DNA from: Paramecium pentaurelia
Lineage: Eukaryota > Ciliophora > Oligohymenophorea > Peniculida > Parameciidae
DNA length: 64,000 nt
Assembly (NCBI GenBank): GCA_905183005.1
Contig: CAJJDO010000153.1
Span: 46,600-110,599 of the forward strand
Direction: 5' to 3'
Shown here: positions 24,369 through 36,716 of the stretch, piece after piece
How the letters are laid out: the number at the start of each line of letters is the position of its first letter
How positions within the stretch are numbered: position 1 is the first letter of the stretch
Position numbers and translations under genes: made by a program
The notes under the pieces: generated by a model
The model's input: the letters and a program-made list of their open reading frames with translations, nothing else
Databases searched by the model: none
Told to the model about the DNA's origin: nothing

Positions 24369-25847
24369 TCAGATTTCTTCATAACTAGAATCCATATCTT
24401 TTATAATTGGTTATTCTAATTAACTAATTTCATTTGAATATCCATATTGATAAGTTGAAATGTCCAAATTCAATATTTATTATTATTATTATTATTATTT
24501 AACCATAAATTCTTTTAACAATTCTTATTTCTCTTTTATTTATATAAGTTATTCATCTTTCTTAATATCAGAATACTTGTAATGTTCTAAATGTGCAAAA
24601 GAAAAAAAGTTTATTTACTAATTAGCTTAGATATCATAGATTAATTCAATCAAATCTTCAACATTATTTAAATAGAATACTAATCCAAGTGAACAATCAA
24701 TTTCCTTGTCATTCATAAATAGAGCTTCACCTGGAAAACATGATTTAACATATTCTTCAGTATTCATCTTAGCTTCTTATACTATATGTGGATCCAATAC
24801 AACAAATTTATTATCAACAAAACCTACAATGAAATTAGCTTCCTTAGGTCTACCTCCCAAAATTCCAGCAAAATATTTCTTCTTCATAAATTATCTAATA
24901 GCTTAAATATAATCTGGATTAGGTTCATCACATCCAATTCTACTTAATAAACATACTGCTACTGCTCTACTTGCAACAAAACATTTTTAACATATATATT
25001 TCTTTAATAATATCCTAATCTACTTCTTATTCTATTCTTATTAATCTTCATAACACACATCATTAATTTCATCATTACCATTTATAACCTAAACTACTTC
25101 TTCCTTACCAATTTCCAATTTCTCTAAATCTTATAAGAATTATTCAATAAAAAACACTTTCTTTTAACAATGACAATTCTCTACCATACACATCTCTTAT
25201 AAAATAGCCTTTAAATCTATTTGACTCTCATAAAATGGAACAAAACTCAAACTGCAACAATCTTAAACTCTTAAATTATAAAATTACATGGTATATTATT
25301 TTCTGATAGAATTTTTTAAATAGCCTATACAATTTAATTTGGACTATACCATTCTCCAGGTTTCTTGCCCCATTCCTAATAGGCTATTCTCATTATCTTC
25401 TAAATCGAAAACCCATACTTTAATTATCTCTCTAATCCCTTCAAACTCTCCATTTCATCATCATCTTTAAACAATTACAAAATTTCCTACAATAGAGATG
25501 GAAATGAGAATAAATCCACATTATAGAAACACTTCAAATGTCTTTTCAGGAGTTCTGCCATCATCATTTATCCTACTCTTATTACGCAACCCCATCCAGA
25601 ATCAGTTGTCAAATAACTATCCTAACATTGATATGCTTGAAATCCTTATCTATAAGTAAAACGTATAGTATGAATGACCACATCTAAAATATCTTCCTTT
25701 TTCTATATCAATTATCCCATAATATAACCTTCATCTTTTACTTCATATTGAAATAGTGCTCTATAATTGTAATTAGTTAAGTACCTAAAAAATGATAGAA
25801 TTACTTCATTACCATTTTGATAAGATCTAATGACCAATTTATTACAT
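24369..25847 (-). CDS. ATG4: ATG4 cysteine protease (autophagin, C54)
   Basis: ATG 25847, TGA 24369. Introns 25785-25812 and 25262-25287 leave 474 aa. The catalytic cysteine is in TDSGWGCVIRVGQMM (family DxGWGC). The second half has FAGILGGRPKEANFIVGF and VVLDPH, carrying the catalytic Asp and His of the DPH motif. ATG4 trims and delipidates ATG8. The Gln/Asn-rich tail ends in SYEEI at the extreme C-terminus, which fits an ATG8-interacting W/F/Y-x-x-L/I/V motif. A downstream in-frame reading without the first intron is possible, but that would start inside the AT repeat at 25854-25871. Confidence 0.92.
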
Positions 25848-25885
25848 ATTATAAATATATATATATATATATTTTAAATTATCAT

Positions 25886-27780
25886 TCATGCCTTCAAAAT
25901 AAACACTAGACATTTCACTATTTAAATAGCATCACTCATTCCTGTAACTTTTACAACCACATCTAAATTTTATCTAATAATTATTTTTATCCAATGTCTA
26001 ACTCTTATATCTTATAAAGTAAATTCTCCTCCTAATTTTAAATCCTTCAATTATTATCTTTCATCATCTAAAAAATCTTTCAAATCAACTAAATAACATA
26101 AATTTGGAATATATTTCTTAAAATCTAATACACTCTTAATAATTTTCTCATTCAATTTAAATTTCTCTGATCTATGACAAAATATCTTCTTCTCCTTCCA
26201 AATGTGCTTAAAATATCTCCTCCCTATTGGTAAAAAATTCATGAATTGACTTAATAAACAAGGAACCATAAAAATTGCCTCACACACCTTATCATCCTCA
26301 ATCCATTAAAATTAACCTCTTATTTATTATATTTACCTTTTAATGGTTCAAATAAACTATATTAATATCCTATCAAGCAGGACATTCTATATTATTTTCT
26401 ACCCATTATTTATGTTTCCATTTTATTTTAAGGTACCCAAAATTACAATCCTCTTGGTTCATCAAAAATTAAAGAACAATTTTCTAAGATCTTTTATCGT
26501 TTATTTCCTATATAAAAAGTTAATTCTAAAAAATTGCAATTAAGTTCTTCTTTTAAAATAAATTTCTTTATTACTCCCAATTATATCTCAGGAGAATCAA
26601 ATAACTTTTATTTAGTTTTTATACTAGATAATTTAAATTTTTTTAATTAATTCTAATCCATTTAATTGATGTTTAAGGATTCCTTAACCAACTATCCAGA
26701 ATATTATTTATCTGGTAATTGTTTCCTTTTGAATTTCTCTAATTCTATTTAAATTTTATGTCTCAAAGCTTTTTCAGCTTCATGAAATGGATTCTTTTGT
26801 GGTTCTTAAACAATGTTTGATCTTACACTTTTAGCAGTTCTATCAGATGGTTAATTTTCAATAACTAATATGGGTATTGAATTTTAAAGTTAATTATTTT
26901 ATTATTGCAATTAATATTATTCTTAATGCAATTATTAAGGTAATTAATTTTATTATTTTGGTTATTAATTCTCTTTTATGGATAACTTGATATTCAATGA
27001 TTTTGCTATCCATTCTTAAAATAAATTGAAATTTTTATATTTATCTTTTTGTTGCTTATTAACTTATTTATTGAATTATTATTCAAAGTATTATATACTT
27101 TTTAATTATTCTAATTACTCACTTCTTAAAATATTTTGTTTATTTTTAAGTAAATCTTCAATAGATAATATTCTCTCTGCAAAAGTAGATTTATAACTAT
27201 CAAGCACTAAAGAATTAAAATATTATTAATATTACTGCAGATATGTTTTTCTTCAACAATAGATATTGATTAGACTATATTAATTATTCCTTCAATATCT
27301 AATTAATGATCATAAACAGTTTGTTAAAATAACTGTAAAGTAAGTACTTCTCTATTTTGAAGATTTCTTTATAATTCAAACAATTAATTAGCATGTATAT
27401 ATTAATTTGGTAAATCTATTCCTTAGTTCATAAGTATATCAATGGCTTATCTGTATTTTTCAATTTATGCAACGGTTCCAAAATATTTTAAAGTTTCCAA
27501 AGAAATCTAATTAAGAGCATTTTATTCATTCTAACAAGTTAAGAGTATGAAATCATATAGCATTTGATCTTTATTTAATGCATTTCTAATTTTATCTTAT
27601 TAACTTAGATGGATGAGTAACTATTAATAAGATGAAGTATAGTACAAGAAGTGAGTTAATTTTGAGTTGTAATTTGTAATCAGCAGTTAAGCATTTGAAT
27701 GTGTTTTTAATGTGTTTGAGGTCAGTTTATGCATCTAGTATATTTGATATACTCTAAATAGTGTGTATAAATGAGTCCAT
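25886..27780 (-). CDS. Adaptin alpha-appendage-like protein (putative clathrin adaptor)
   Basis: ATG 27780, TGA 25886. Introns 27621-27645, 27207-27235 and 26317-26336 leave 606 aa. Residues 1-200 are helical, HEAT-like (SLLLLIHLSQQDKIRNAL). A Gln-rich linker (about 250-340) follows. The last ~230 residues resemble the appendage of the AP-2 alpha subunit: a beta-sandwich-like part (LFDSPEIQLGV, ELTFYIGNK) then a platform-like part (FLPIGRRYFKHIW, VKVTGMSDA). A full alpha-adaptin is ~950 aa, so this is a shortened or different adaptor. The match is by pattern only. It starts 12 nt from the divergent RING gene. Confidence 0.5.
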
Positions 27781-27792
27781 TATTAATTAATT

Positions 27793-28417
27793 ATGCAACA
27801 AGTTTTCGATTGTCCAATATGTTTATAAACATTGTTATAACCAATTACTTTAACATGTGGTCATACATTTTGTAAACCATGTGTTCGAAATAAATACTTT
27901 TATCAAAATTACAACTCATGTCCAGTTTGCAGAGCACCTATATAGATATACTTAAATTAGTTTAAAGTGAATATTCTTTTAGAGACTCTTATAAAATAGG
28001 AATTTAATAGTGAATAAAATTATTAGTTGAGAGTGTTAAATTACTAAAAGCGATTAGATTTAAGAAATAGAAGGAAATGGTATCACACAATGATGTTAAT
28101 AATATTTGAATATTCTAAATAGATATGGAGAATAATTTAAAAGATGTTGCCATTATATTTAATAGGTATATATATAAATGTAATAGTAAATAGTTTTGGT
28201 GATATTGATGTATATGAGTGTGAAATCTAATTTAAGGTTTGAGAAATTGTAAAAATAATTTACAAAACGTGTAAAACTTGAAAAATTAAGTGAAGAAATA
28301 GCTAAAATGGTATCATTATTGAAGGCTGATAATTAAGATGCAAAAGATTTGGATATATAAAATTTAGTATTTTCCAAAATAGTAAAATACTTATTTACAA
28401 ATTGTGTCAGATTTTGA
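27793..28417 (+). CDS. RING finger protein with C-terminal membrane segment
   Basis: ATG 27793, TGA 28415-28417, one 28-nt intron at 28166-28193, 198 aa. N-terminal C3HC4 RING: CPICLQTLLQ, CGHTFCKPC, CPVCRAP. A basic linker and one hydrophobic segment (MLPLYLIVLVILMYM, about residues 119-135) precede a helical charged tail. It resembles membrane-anchored E3 ubiquitin ligases of the TRIM/RNF type. Divergent from the adaptin-like gene with 12 nt between starts, and convergent with the MORN gene with 21 nt between stops. Confidence 0.85.
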
Positions 28418-28438
28418 ATGTTTAATTTATTATTATAT

Positions 28439-29354
28439 TCATTAAACCAAATATCTTTTATTTTTATCTTCTTCTCCTATTTCAAAATAACATTTAAATA
28501 TCCTCTTATCTTCCATCATTTAAACCCATCCATTTAATTTCCCTTCAATAAAATTACCTTAATAAGTTATTCCATCTCTTTTCAAAGTACCTTTACCATG
28601 TCTCTATCCTTATTTAAATTCACCTTTATAATATTAATAATATACCTTCATAATAATCTCCTAAACTTCTAATATATACACCCTTTCCATCTAATTTACC
28701 ATCCTTAAATTAACCTTCTTATCTCCAACCATTCTCCTTTTCTATTAATACACCTTAACCACAAATTTTATTATTTTCAAATTCTCCTTCATATATAAAC
28801 TATTCATTTTCTAATTTTCCTTTCCCTTATTTCATTCCATTTTTAAATCCTCCAATATATTTCTCTTTTTTATAACGATATTCACCATTTTCATCATTTA
28901 ATTCTCCTTAATAAAAATTACCCAAATATATTCGTTGATCCATATAAACAAGAACACCTTTCAAAAATTAATTATCTTTAGCATCACCTTCAAATAAATA
29001 ATTTTCTGTTATAATTAAACCTTAAACAAAGATTCCATTTTACCAATATCCATAAAAATACTTTTATTCTTTATCATTATATTCTTATCCTCTTCCATTT
29101 TACTTATCATTATACCAATATCCTTAATAAACTCTATTTTATCCAACATTCTTAGCATTCTAGAACACAGCATCCTTAACTTCATAATTAGAATTAAATT
29201 AAATGGCTTTTATTTTAGCTCTAATAAATGGTGGTACATCAATTAATCTCAAATTTTCTGGGATTATATCTTAAGAAAATGGAACTTTTTCAATAAGTAA
29301 TTTTAATTATAGTTGTAATATGCATTGTTCCATCATTTAGATTTTTTTATCCAT
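28439..29354 (-). CDS. MORN-repeat protein
   Basis: ATG 29354, TGA 28439, one 22-nt intron at 28624-28645, 297 aa. After ~75 N-terminal residues come about nine MORN-like units such as YQGYWYNDKQNGRGQEYND, YIGGFKNGMKQGKGKLENE and GEFKQGQRHGKGTLKRDG. MORN repeats form elongated beta-sheets and in protists serve as membrane-associated or cytoskeletal scaffolds. Some units are degenerate. No enzymatic domain is attached. Confidence 0.88.
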
Positions 29355-29483
29355 TATATAATTTTTTTATTTGTATTTATATTCATATATTCTCTTTATT
29401 TAGTAAATATATATTGATAATTATTTATTTATTAGAAAAGGTTAGTAAGTAATAAAATATAATTTTTATATATAAATTAATTA

Positions 29484-29838
29484 ATGGAGGAACCAAAAGT
29501 TGAATTGGATGATTTAGAAGTTAATTAAGAAAGATTAAAATAAAATACAAATCAACTTAAAAATCTTAGAGTATATGGATCATTAAATGCTGGTATTATT
29601 GCAGGTACATTGGGAATGGGTATAAATTTATAAAATAATATTAGATGGATGGATTGGAATTGTAATTTATATTGCAATATTCTTAATTGTTAGTGCTTGT
29701 TTAGCAATCAAAATGAATTTCAAAGTTAAAGAATACTTCAGATCCAGTTATGATGCATATTATTCAGGAATTGGAACAGATTTGTTATTATTCTTAATGA
29801 TTTGGGTTATTTTCCATAATTTAGTCAATATATTATGA
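29484..29838 (+). CDS. EMC6: ER membrane complex subunit 6
   Basis: ATG 29484, TGA 29836-29838, one 25-nt intron at 29620-29644, 109 aa, close to the 110 aa of animal EMC6. An acidic N-terminus is followed by three hydrophobic segments: NAGIIAGTLGMG, GWIGIVIYIAIFLIVSACLA and TDLLLFLMIWVIFHNLV. EMC6 is a core membrane subunit of the EMC insertase that places TM helices in the ER. The topology, size and NAG near the first segment support the call. Confidence 0.75.
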
Positions 29839-29924
29839 AATTCAGCAATTTTATATTAATCAAATATTTATTCACCTTAGTATTTCTTGATTATCAACAA
29901 TTATTAAAATTTCTATATATATAA

Positions 29925-31514
29925 ATGGATGAAGAATCAATATAATTAATAATAGATTACATTCTAGGATTAAGTGATATATTTGATTTCGATACAGATA
30001 GACTATATAAATTGAAATGTAAATAAAACAAAGACTCTAATAAATTATCATTTAAACCAAAAAGTAAATTCATTAATCAAATCTCTACAGAATTAAATAA
30101 TTTATTAAGTGTTAAATTTGATCATATGAGAGATTAATAAAAACAACAAAATGATGCCATTATGTATAAATTTAATACATAAGAATATACTTTCTAACAG
30201 CTTACTTAATAAATTAAAAATAAACCAACCCAAGAAGATTTATATGATATTTAAATTGAAATACGTTAATTAAAAAGAGAACATCAAGATGATAATAATA
30301 AAATCTAAAATCAAATCAACAATTAATTTACAACAATTTAACAAACACTTAATTCTTATATAAATACTTAAGATTTTAATTTACTCTTTGAAGAATAAAT
30401 AAGTGACCATATGTCTTAATTCTAAGCTAAGTTTGCCCCTAAAGATCTAACTTTTTAATAATTAGATCTCTTAGATTGTAGATTTCATCATGTGAGTGAA
30501 TAACTAATTGAACTTAAACGATACACCAATACTAATATAAATGCAGTAATTAACAAATAAGATGTATTGAGTAATTGATAACTTTCCCTTTAGTTCATTC
30601 TCTCAGATTTAACTACTACTGTGAAATTACATGAATTTAATGAATTTATTGAAAAATCCAAATCATTTACAACCCAATCACAACTTTCATCATTGTAGAA
30701 TCTCATCTTACCAAAATTGAAAGAAGTATCAGACATAGTTGATAACAATATAAATGATATTGAAGGATTCCGTAAAATAATCAAAGCAACAGATTATGAA
30801 TTATTACAAAAGTCAACTAAAATGGACTTTTTAATATTAAAATAAAAAAATGAAGAAAATTAACTATAATCATAAAACATATTACTTTAAATCTAAGAAA
30901 TATCAAAATAGATTAATAAAGTCTATCAATATTATGATGAATAAAGATTATTAATGGGTAAATAATTAACAGAATAAATTATATGTAAAATAGAAGAAAC
31001 TATTAAACTAAATGTTAATTAATAAATGGAAGTTTATAATCTTTAAGATGTTGCTTAATAAATAGATTGTATTTAAGATTTTCTAAAAATTAAGGCTAAT
31101 AAAATTGATGTTTTAGATGCCTTAAAATTAAAATCAAATTAAAGAGAATTCTTGATTCTTGAAGATTAAATCAATGTTATGAATTAGACTATTAAATCTT
31201 AAATGAGAATATAAGCAGAATTTATGGAATTATTTGGAATTAATACAGATAATGAATCTATTAATTTTAAAAAGAATGCAATTTAAAAATTAATCTTTGA
31301 TGCCAAATCCCTTAAGAATAGTTTCTAATAAATTCATTAACCTACTGGAATTGAAGATGTACCAATTACAACTAGATAAAGTACAACCAAAAAAAAATTT
31401 AGTACATCTCCTAAAAGTAATGGAGTCAAACTATTACTAAGACCCTTATTATCCAACACATTTTCTGTTCAATAAGCAAAAAGAAATAAAATGAATGCTT
31501 CAATGATATCATGA
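29925..31514 (+). CDS. Coiled-coil protein, 519 aa
   Basis: ATG 29925, TGA 31512-31514, one 30-nt intron at 30564-30593 that contains an in-frame TGA, so splicing is required for the full protein. Nearly all helical, Gln/Lys/Glu/Leu/Ile rich, with a serine/threonine-basic C-terminus (TTRQSTTKKKFSTSPKS). It could be a ciliary or basal-body component by composition, but I recognise no family. Confidence 0.75.
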
Positions 31515-31904
31515 TCATTTTTAACTATAATTATACATATTAAATTATAGGGTTGTTTCTATATTAAAAAAAACAGATTAAATCTAGATATTTAATTCAT
31601 TATTATTTATATTTAATATGAAATAAAAGCTTATAACTATTTTATATCATTTATAATATTTCTTTAATACATATATTCTTTTTTTGATTGATATTTAAAA
31701 TTATTTTATAATATAATTAAATTTACATAGAAATAAACTTTCTTGAATGGTTGCAAGTATTTTGAAATGTTTACTATAGTAAATAGTCAAAAATTACAAT
31801 TATGGCTTTTGACTTGATATTTGACTTTAAATACTAAAATAAATCATTTTATTTCTCACATGTAATTTGAATAAATCGAATATATATTGATATAAAAATA
31901 ATTG
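31515..31904. other. Intergenic region, nothing seen
   Basis: About 390 nt of AT-rich sequence between two plus-strand genes. It contains the presumed promoter of the downstream K+ channel. No motif is recognised. Confidence 0.5.
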
Positions 31905-34274
31905 ATGGATTAACCTTACCTGAATGATCTTCCTGTTAGTCATGTTTAGATACATACACCTGTTGGTGAACAACGACTATTATTTTAAGATGCATTAGGG
32001 CACATAAAATTAAGACAGATTAATGTATAAACAAGATTAAATGAACTTTTGATTTAAGCAATATAGAAATTAAGAAAGTATACAAAAATAAAGAATCTAT
32101 CACTTCTAAGTAAATAATAATTATAAGCATTTAATGATGTTTCTAGTTGTTATATTTAATAAATTAAAAAAGGGAAAGACTCTTCTTAATTTGAGAAATA
32201 GTATTATTAATACAAACAGTAGAATATAAGTTTATAAGTTTTAGTGTCTAATTTAATGTCTATGGTTAAACATAGAAGTTTTAGAAGTATAAAAGCAAGT
32301 CATCCAATGTTAATTTTTTGGAGTTTCTTAAAATTTCTGTTAGTATTACATTTATGTTTCATATTTCCATTATCAGATTCATTTATCTATCAATTAGATG
32401 AATTTATTGATATTTAGAGACCTATATTTTTTGTTGAAATAGCTATTCTGGCAATTGATATCATAATGAGATTGAATGTTTAGATCTATAATAAGGGAAC
32501 ATTGATAACATAAACAAGAAAAATAATTGTTTAATATTTTCGAAAAGAATTCTTAATTGATTTTGGAGGATTAATTGGATTAATAGTTTTTTTGGTTTCA
32601 AATTTTACTCCTGTTAAATACTTATTCATTCTTAAGTTAAAGGAGTTGTCAATATTTATGGAAGTATTTAAATATGAAATTGATCCAAAAGGTAGATTTA
32701 AGAATCATCTTAAATTATTAAAATTATTAATCACAGTAGTATTGTTAGCTCATTGTTTTGCTTGTCTTTGGATAGGAATAGGATAACATTCAATGGAAAA
32801 GAATTGGATAGTCTAAAGAGGATTAGAAGATTCACATTGGATAGAAATTTATTTAACTGGTTTATATTTTGCTATTACAACAATGACTACAGTAGGTTAT
32901 GGTGATATAACACCAATAAATCCATATGAAGTATTGGTTAGTATTTGTTTGACTCTATTTTCATCATGTATATTTGCATATGTGTTTAATACAATAACTT
33001 CTATTTTAAAGGATTTAGATGCAGATAAAAGTAAAGTGAAACACGATTTAGAAATATTGAGTCATTATATGAAGAAAAGAAATATTGATTCAGATTTATA
33101 AAAGAGAGTAGAAAAGTAAAATAATGTATATTTTAATTTAGTTATCTTCGATTAGTATATAAACATCAACCATCTACTTAAGAGAAGAAGATCTTTAATA
33201 AATTGAGTCCATAATTAAAATAAGAATTAAATGAATAAGATAAAGGATTATTATTATTAAAATAACCAGTATTAGTGAACAATTTCTCATTAAAATTACT
33301 TAGAGAATTAATTGAATGTGTTTAAGAGATTAATTTAACTCCTTAAGAGAAATTATCTAATGATCCAGGATTGTTTATTTTATTGAAAGGAAATATTAAT
33401 ATAATATTTGGAGAAAATAAAATACTTATGGGAAATTTGAAACCTGGTGATGGTGTAGGGTTGAAATCTTTATTTAATGAGTAATAGAATAAAAAATTGA
33501 TATTAATAAGTGAAGGGTTTTCAACAGTTTATTATATTTCTTAATGTGATTTCTTTAAAAAATTAAAGGATACTGATTTAGATTAATTCTATTAGATTAG
33601 AGATAGAATTATGTTGTAAAATTATGATAATTTATTTTTGAAATGTTTATTATGCAGAAAATAAGGGCATGAAATATGTGAAGACATTTATTTTAATTTA
33701 AATAAAGAATTAATTCTAGCAAAATATCAATATTCAATTAAATAAGAAAGATAGAATAAATATAAAAGAAAATAATAAGAGAAGACTCGTACTTTTCATC
33801 AATTAGAAATTAGAAGGAGAGGTGCTAATTTATGTTATTAGAAAACAATTTAATCATTGAGAATGAAAGAAAAAGAAAGTGATGATGAAGATGAATAATA
33901 AATGAATCAAGATATTGATGTAAGATATATATAATAAACAAGAGTCTTATGATGATTTAGAATATTCAAGACATTATTTGGATGAAAACAAAGATTCTAT
34001 TTCTGTATTCTATGATAGATAAACAACACTAAAATAATAATACAATAGATCTAATGTAAAAACTAAAATTAAAGGAGCTTCTATAGTTAGAATACTTTAA
34101 AATTACTCTTCTTAAAAAGTATGGCATGATGATTTTTTTATAATAAATGATTTCGAAAAAATGAAATTCTATAGAATGTATTGTCCAACTTATAATTATG
34201 ATTCAGTCATTAAGATCTATAATTAATGGAGAAAAAAGACATATAAAACCATATATAAATCATAATTTAATTGA
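31905..34274 (+). CDS. Voltage/cyclic-nucleotide-type K+ channel (EAG/CNG-like)
   Basis: ATG 31905, TGA 34272-34274. Introns 33116-33141 and 33920-33944 leave 772 aa. A ~125-residue cytoplasmic N-terminus precedes six TM segments. The S4 region is weakly charged. The pore is TTMTTVGYGDITP, a K+ selectivity filter. The S6-linker (IFNKLSPQLKQELN) leads into a cyclic-nucleotide-binding-like fold (FILLKGNINIIFGENKILMGNLKPGDGVG), then a basic/acidic Q-rich tail. Ligand residues of a true cNMP pocket are not obvious. It is in the ciliary or plasma membrane by family. A second, diverged channel lies 2.4 kb away. Confidence 0.9.
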
Positions 34275-34425
34275 TATATTTGTGATTCATAACTATTAAT
34301 TAATCTAATTAATAATAATATTTAAATCATTTATGATTATATTAAAAAACATAAATTCCATCTTTTATTAATATTTATTATTATTATATAATTAATACAT
34401 ATATATATAAAGAAATTCAAAAGTA

Positions 34426-35682
34426 TCAGCATAAACGACCAAATTAAATTGCACCAAGAGGATTTGAATATACATCTTTAATAGATTAAAATGGAAGTAT
34501 AATTAATCCAAAACTTATAACTCCTAAAAGCACTTATATTAGAATAGATTCTCTTTTATATTTTTTCACTAATTTTTTAAGGAATCCTGCAACCAAATAA
34601 CTACCAAAACTAGAAACCAACTTAAATTATATATTTATGTTATTACCCCTAAAATAATGAATTCAGAAAATTAATAACCTCCTGAAAGAGCAATAATAAA
34701 AACTGAAATAGATGAAGTAAATAAAACTGTGAATGTAGCAGAAGCAGCTGCTCTAGGAGGATTTATTCCAGTTTCTAACCAAAGAGGAGTCAATACTACA
34801 CCTCCTCCTAAACCAACAAGTCCTCCCAAAAACCCAGCATAAAGACTGGATTTCACTGTAATATCAAATACTGCACTCATTTTACCATCTGCAAAATCAT
34901 AACCTATAGATTCCTTATATTCTTCATCTTTTGATATTAATTTTCTATATCTTTATACATTATAAAAAGCAATTCCAAAGATGATGAAATTTAAGAAATG
35001 ATAACCATAGCCACAATAATCAATACCAAGTAGAGATGGTACTGCTCCTGATCCTTTTAATAATGTAACAACTATTATTATCAAAATTGTTAAGCTGATT
35101 TCTGTTAATGGTTCTATTGGATAGAGTCTTGCATCTTTCTCCCTTATTATATTCAATTCTTTTGAGTGATTACTCTCTTTTTATACTGTTAATTCTTTTA
35201 GTTCAACAGGTATTAATTGTTCATTCATTTCTTTACTACGTGTTTTTATGTATAAACTCTTCGTTTTTAAAAAGACTGTCATTAATATACCGAACAAAAA
35301 GATCACAATCATTAGTTTTGGCAACCATTTACCTGTTGCAACTCCCAAAATTGCTCCAGCCAATAATAATGGTAATGTAATTTGAACCAATTAATAATTG
35401 ATCAATGGAGCACTTCCATTAGCAGTCTAAAGCAATTTAAATATAAATTATTACTCTCTCTTTTCCTAATCTTAGGAAATTACCAAGACTTCCTCCCAAA
35501 AGCATTATGTAAGTGTTCCAAATTGCTTTTTTACTAGGACATCCCAGTAAAACCATCATGACTGGGGATATTATTGGACCACCACCAATGCCACCAGCTT
35601 ATGATAATCCTACCAAAATGCCTAAAATACTATAAGAAACCCATGTGAATGGTTCTGCCAAAGAAGGTAATTAATAATCCAT
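34426..35682 (-). CDS. TauE/SafE-family sulfite/anion permease
   Basis: ATG 35682, TGA 34426. Introns 35427-35454 and 34621-34646 leave 400 aa. Two homologous halves, each opening with a glycine-rich TM segment (LVGLSQAGGIGGGPIISP and FLGGLVGLGGGVVLTPLWLE), are separated by a charged loop. Eight or more TM segments in total. The family exports or imports sulfite, taurine-derived or related anions, and eukaryotic members exist in plants and protists. Convergent with the channel gene (151 nt between stops). Confidence 0.88.
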
Positions 35683-35821
35683 GAATAATTAAAATTGGAA
35701 TATTTGATACTATTTTTAAACTAAAAATACACACTCTAAAATATCCAATTTTAATATGAATTTATTAATTGTGAAAATAGTACATCATCAAAATTAATTA
35801 ATAATTCAATCAATAACTAAT

Positions 35822-36692
35822 TCAAATAGGTTTAACTTCTACACTTTCCATAAAAGTTTTAACTTATCTCAATGCTTCTCTATAATTATTTTGATTTTCT
35901 TCCATCTAAGATACTAATCCTCTCAATCTATAGACTTCTTCAATCAATACTTTCTTATGTCCCATAAGTTTCTCCTTATCCTCCAATAAAATAATTCTAT
36001 CTTATTCCATTTAAGTAATCTATAAGAATTTTTTAATTGTCTTACTATTTTATTATATTTAGAATTCAACTCTGCTAAATTCTCTTTGACATCTTATCTT
36101 TATAATTCAGAAATGGATAATTAATTTTGTAAAATATTGATCTTAGATTATAATTTGAGATTGACTGATTTTTCATATTTTAAAGTAGCCTAAGCATCCT
36201 CTAACATATCTTCTAATTTTTTAATGGTTATCTATGCATCCTACAATTTACTTTTTAAGAAATCCTTTACAGCCTTTAAAACCTCTAATTATGCTAGAGC
36301 ATCTTCTTCTGTTTCAAATATATTATTATTGGTTGATAAATTTCCACATGTTATAATATCAATCTTTTCATGTTTGAGTTGTATTTCTTAATGTTTAGGT
36401 CCACCAACCAAATGATTAGCATTTCTACTCAACATTAATAATTTAAATCCCAAAGGACAAAACATAATCTTTCTAAGAGTAGAACAAGTTGCTGTAAATC
36501 TATATAGATCATTATCATCTAAAAATCCACATACTCTCTATATTAATATGACCTGTATAAAAAAATCTGATTGGGTACTTTTGGCAATTTTAATAAAAAA
36601 GTTGCTTAATTTCTTTTAAGTAATTCTTCTCTATGTTTTTGACTAATCTCCAATTCATCTAATTATGCTATAATTTTATCAAGTTTATCCAT
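35822..36692 (-). CDS. F-box plus coiled-coil protein
   Basis: ATG 36692, TGA 35822. Introns 36553-36578 and 36020-36045 leave 272 aa. A short helix is followed by an F-box-like segment (LPKVILIQRVCGFLDDND, then LYRFTATCSTLRKIMF) at about residues 35-70. The rest is long coiled coil. F-box proteins link substrates to SKP1-cullin ubiquitin ligases. A cullin is encoded 16 kb away, but a partnership is only speculation. It starts 24 nt from the divergent second K+ channel gene. Confidence 0.75.
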
Positions 36693-36716
36693 TTTTATAT
36701 AATTATTATATTTTTC

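Noticed and set aside
25854..25871. (AT)9 tract as a possible regulatory element or extended ATG4 N-terminus
   Set aside because: It lies in the 38-nt gap between two genes. Translating it would give an implausible Tyr/Ile run, and the ATG at 25847 with a canonical intron gives a better start.
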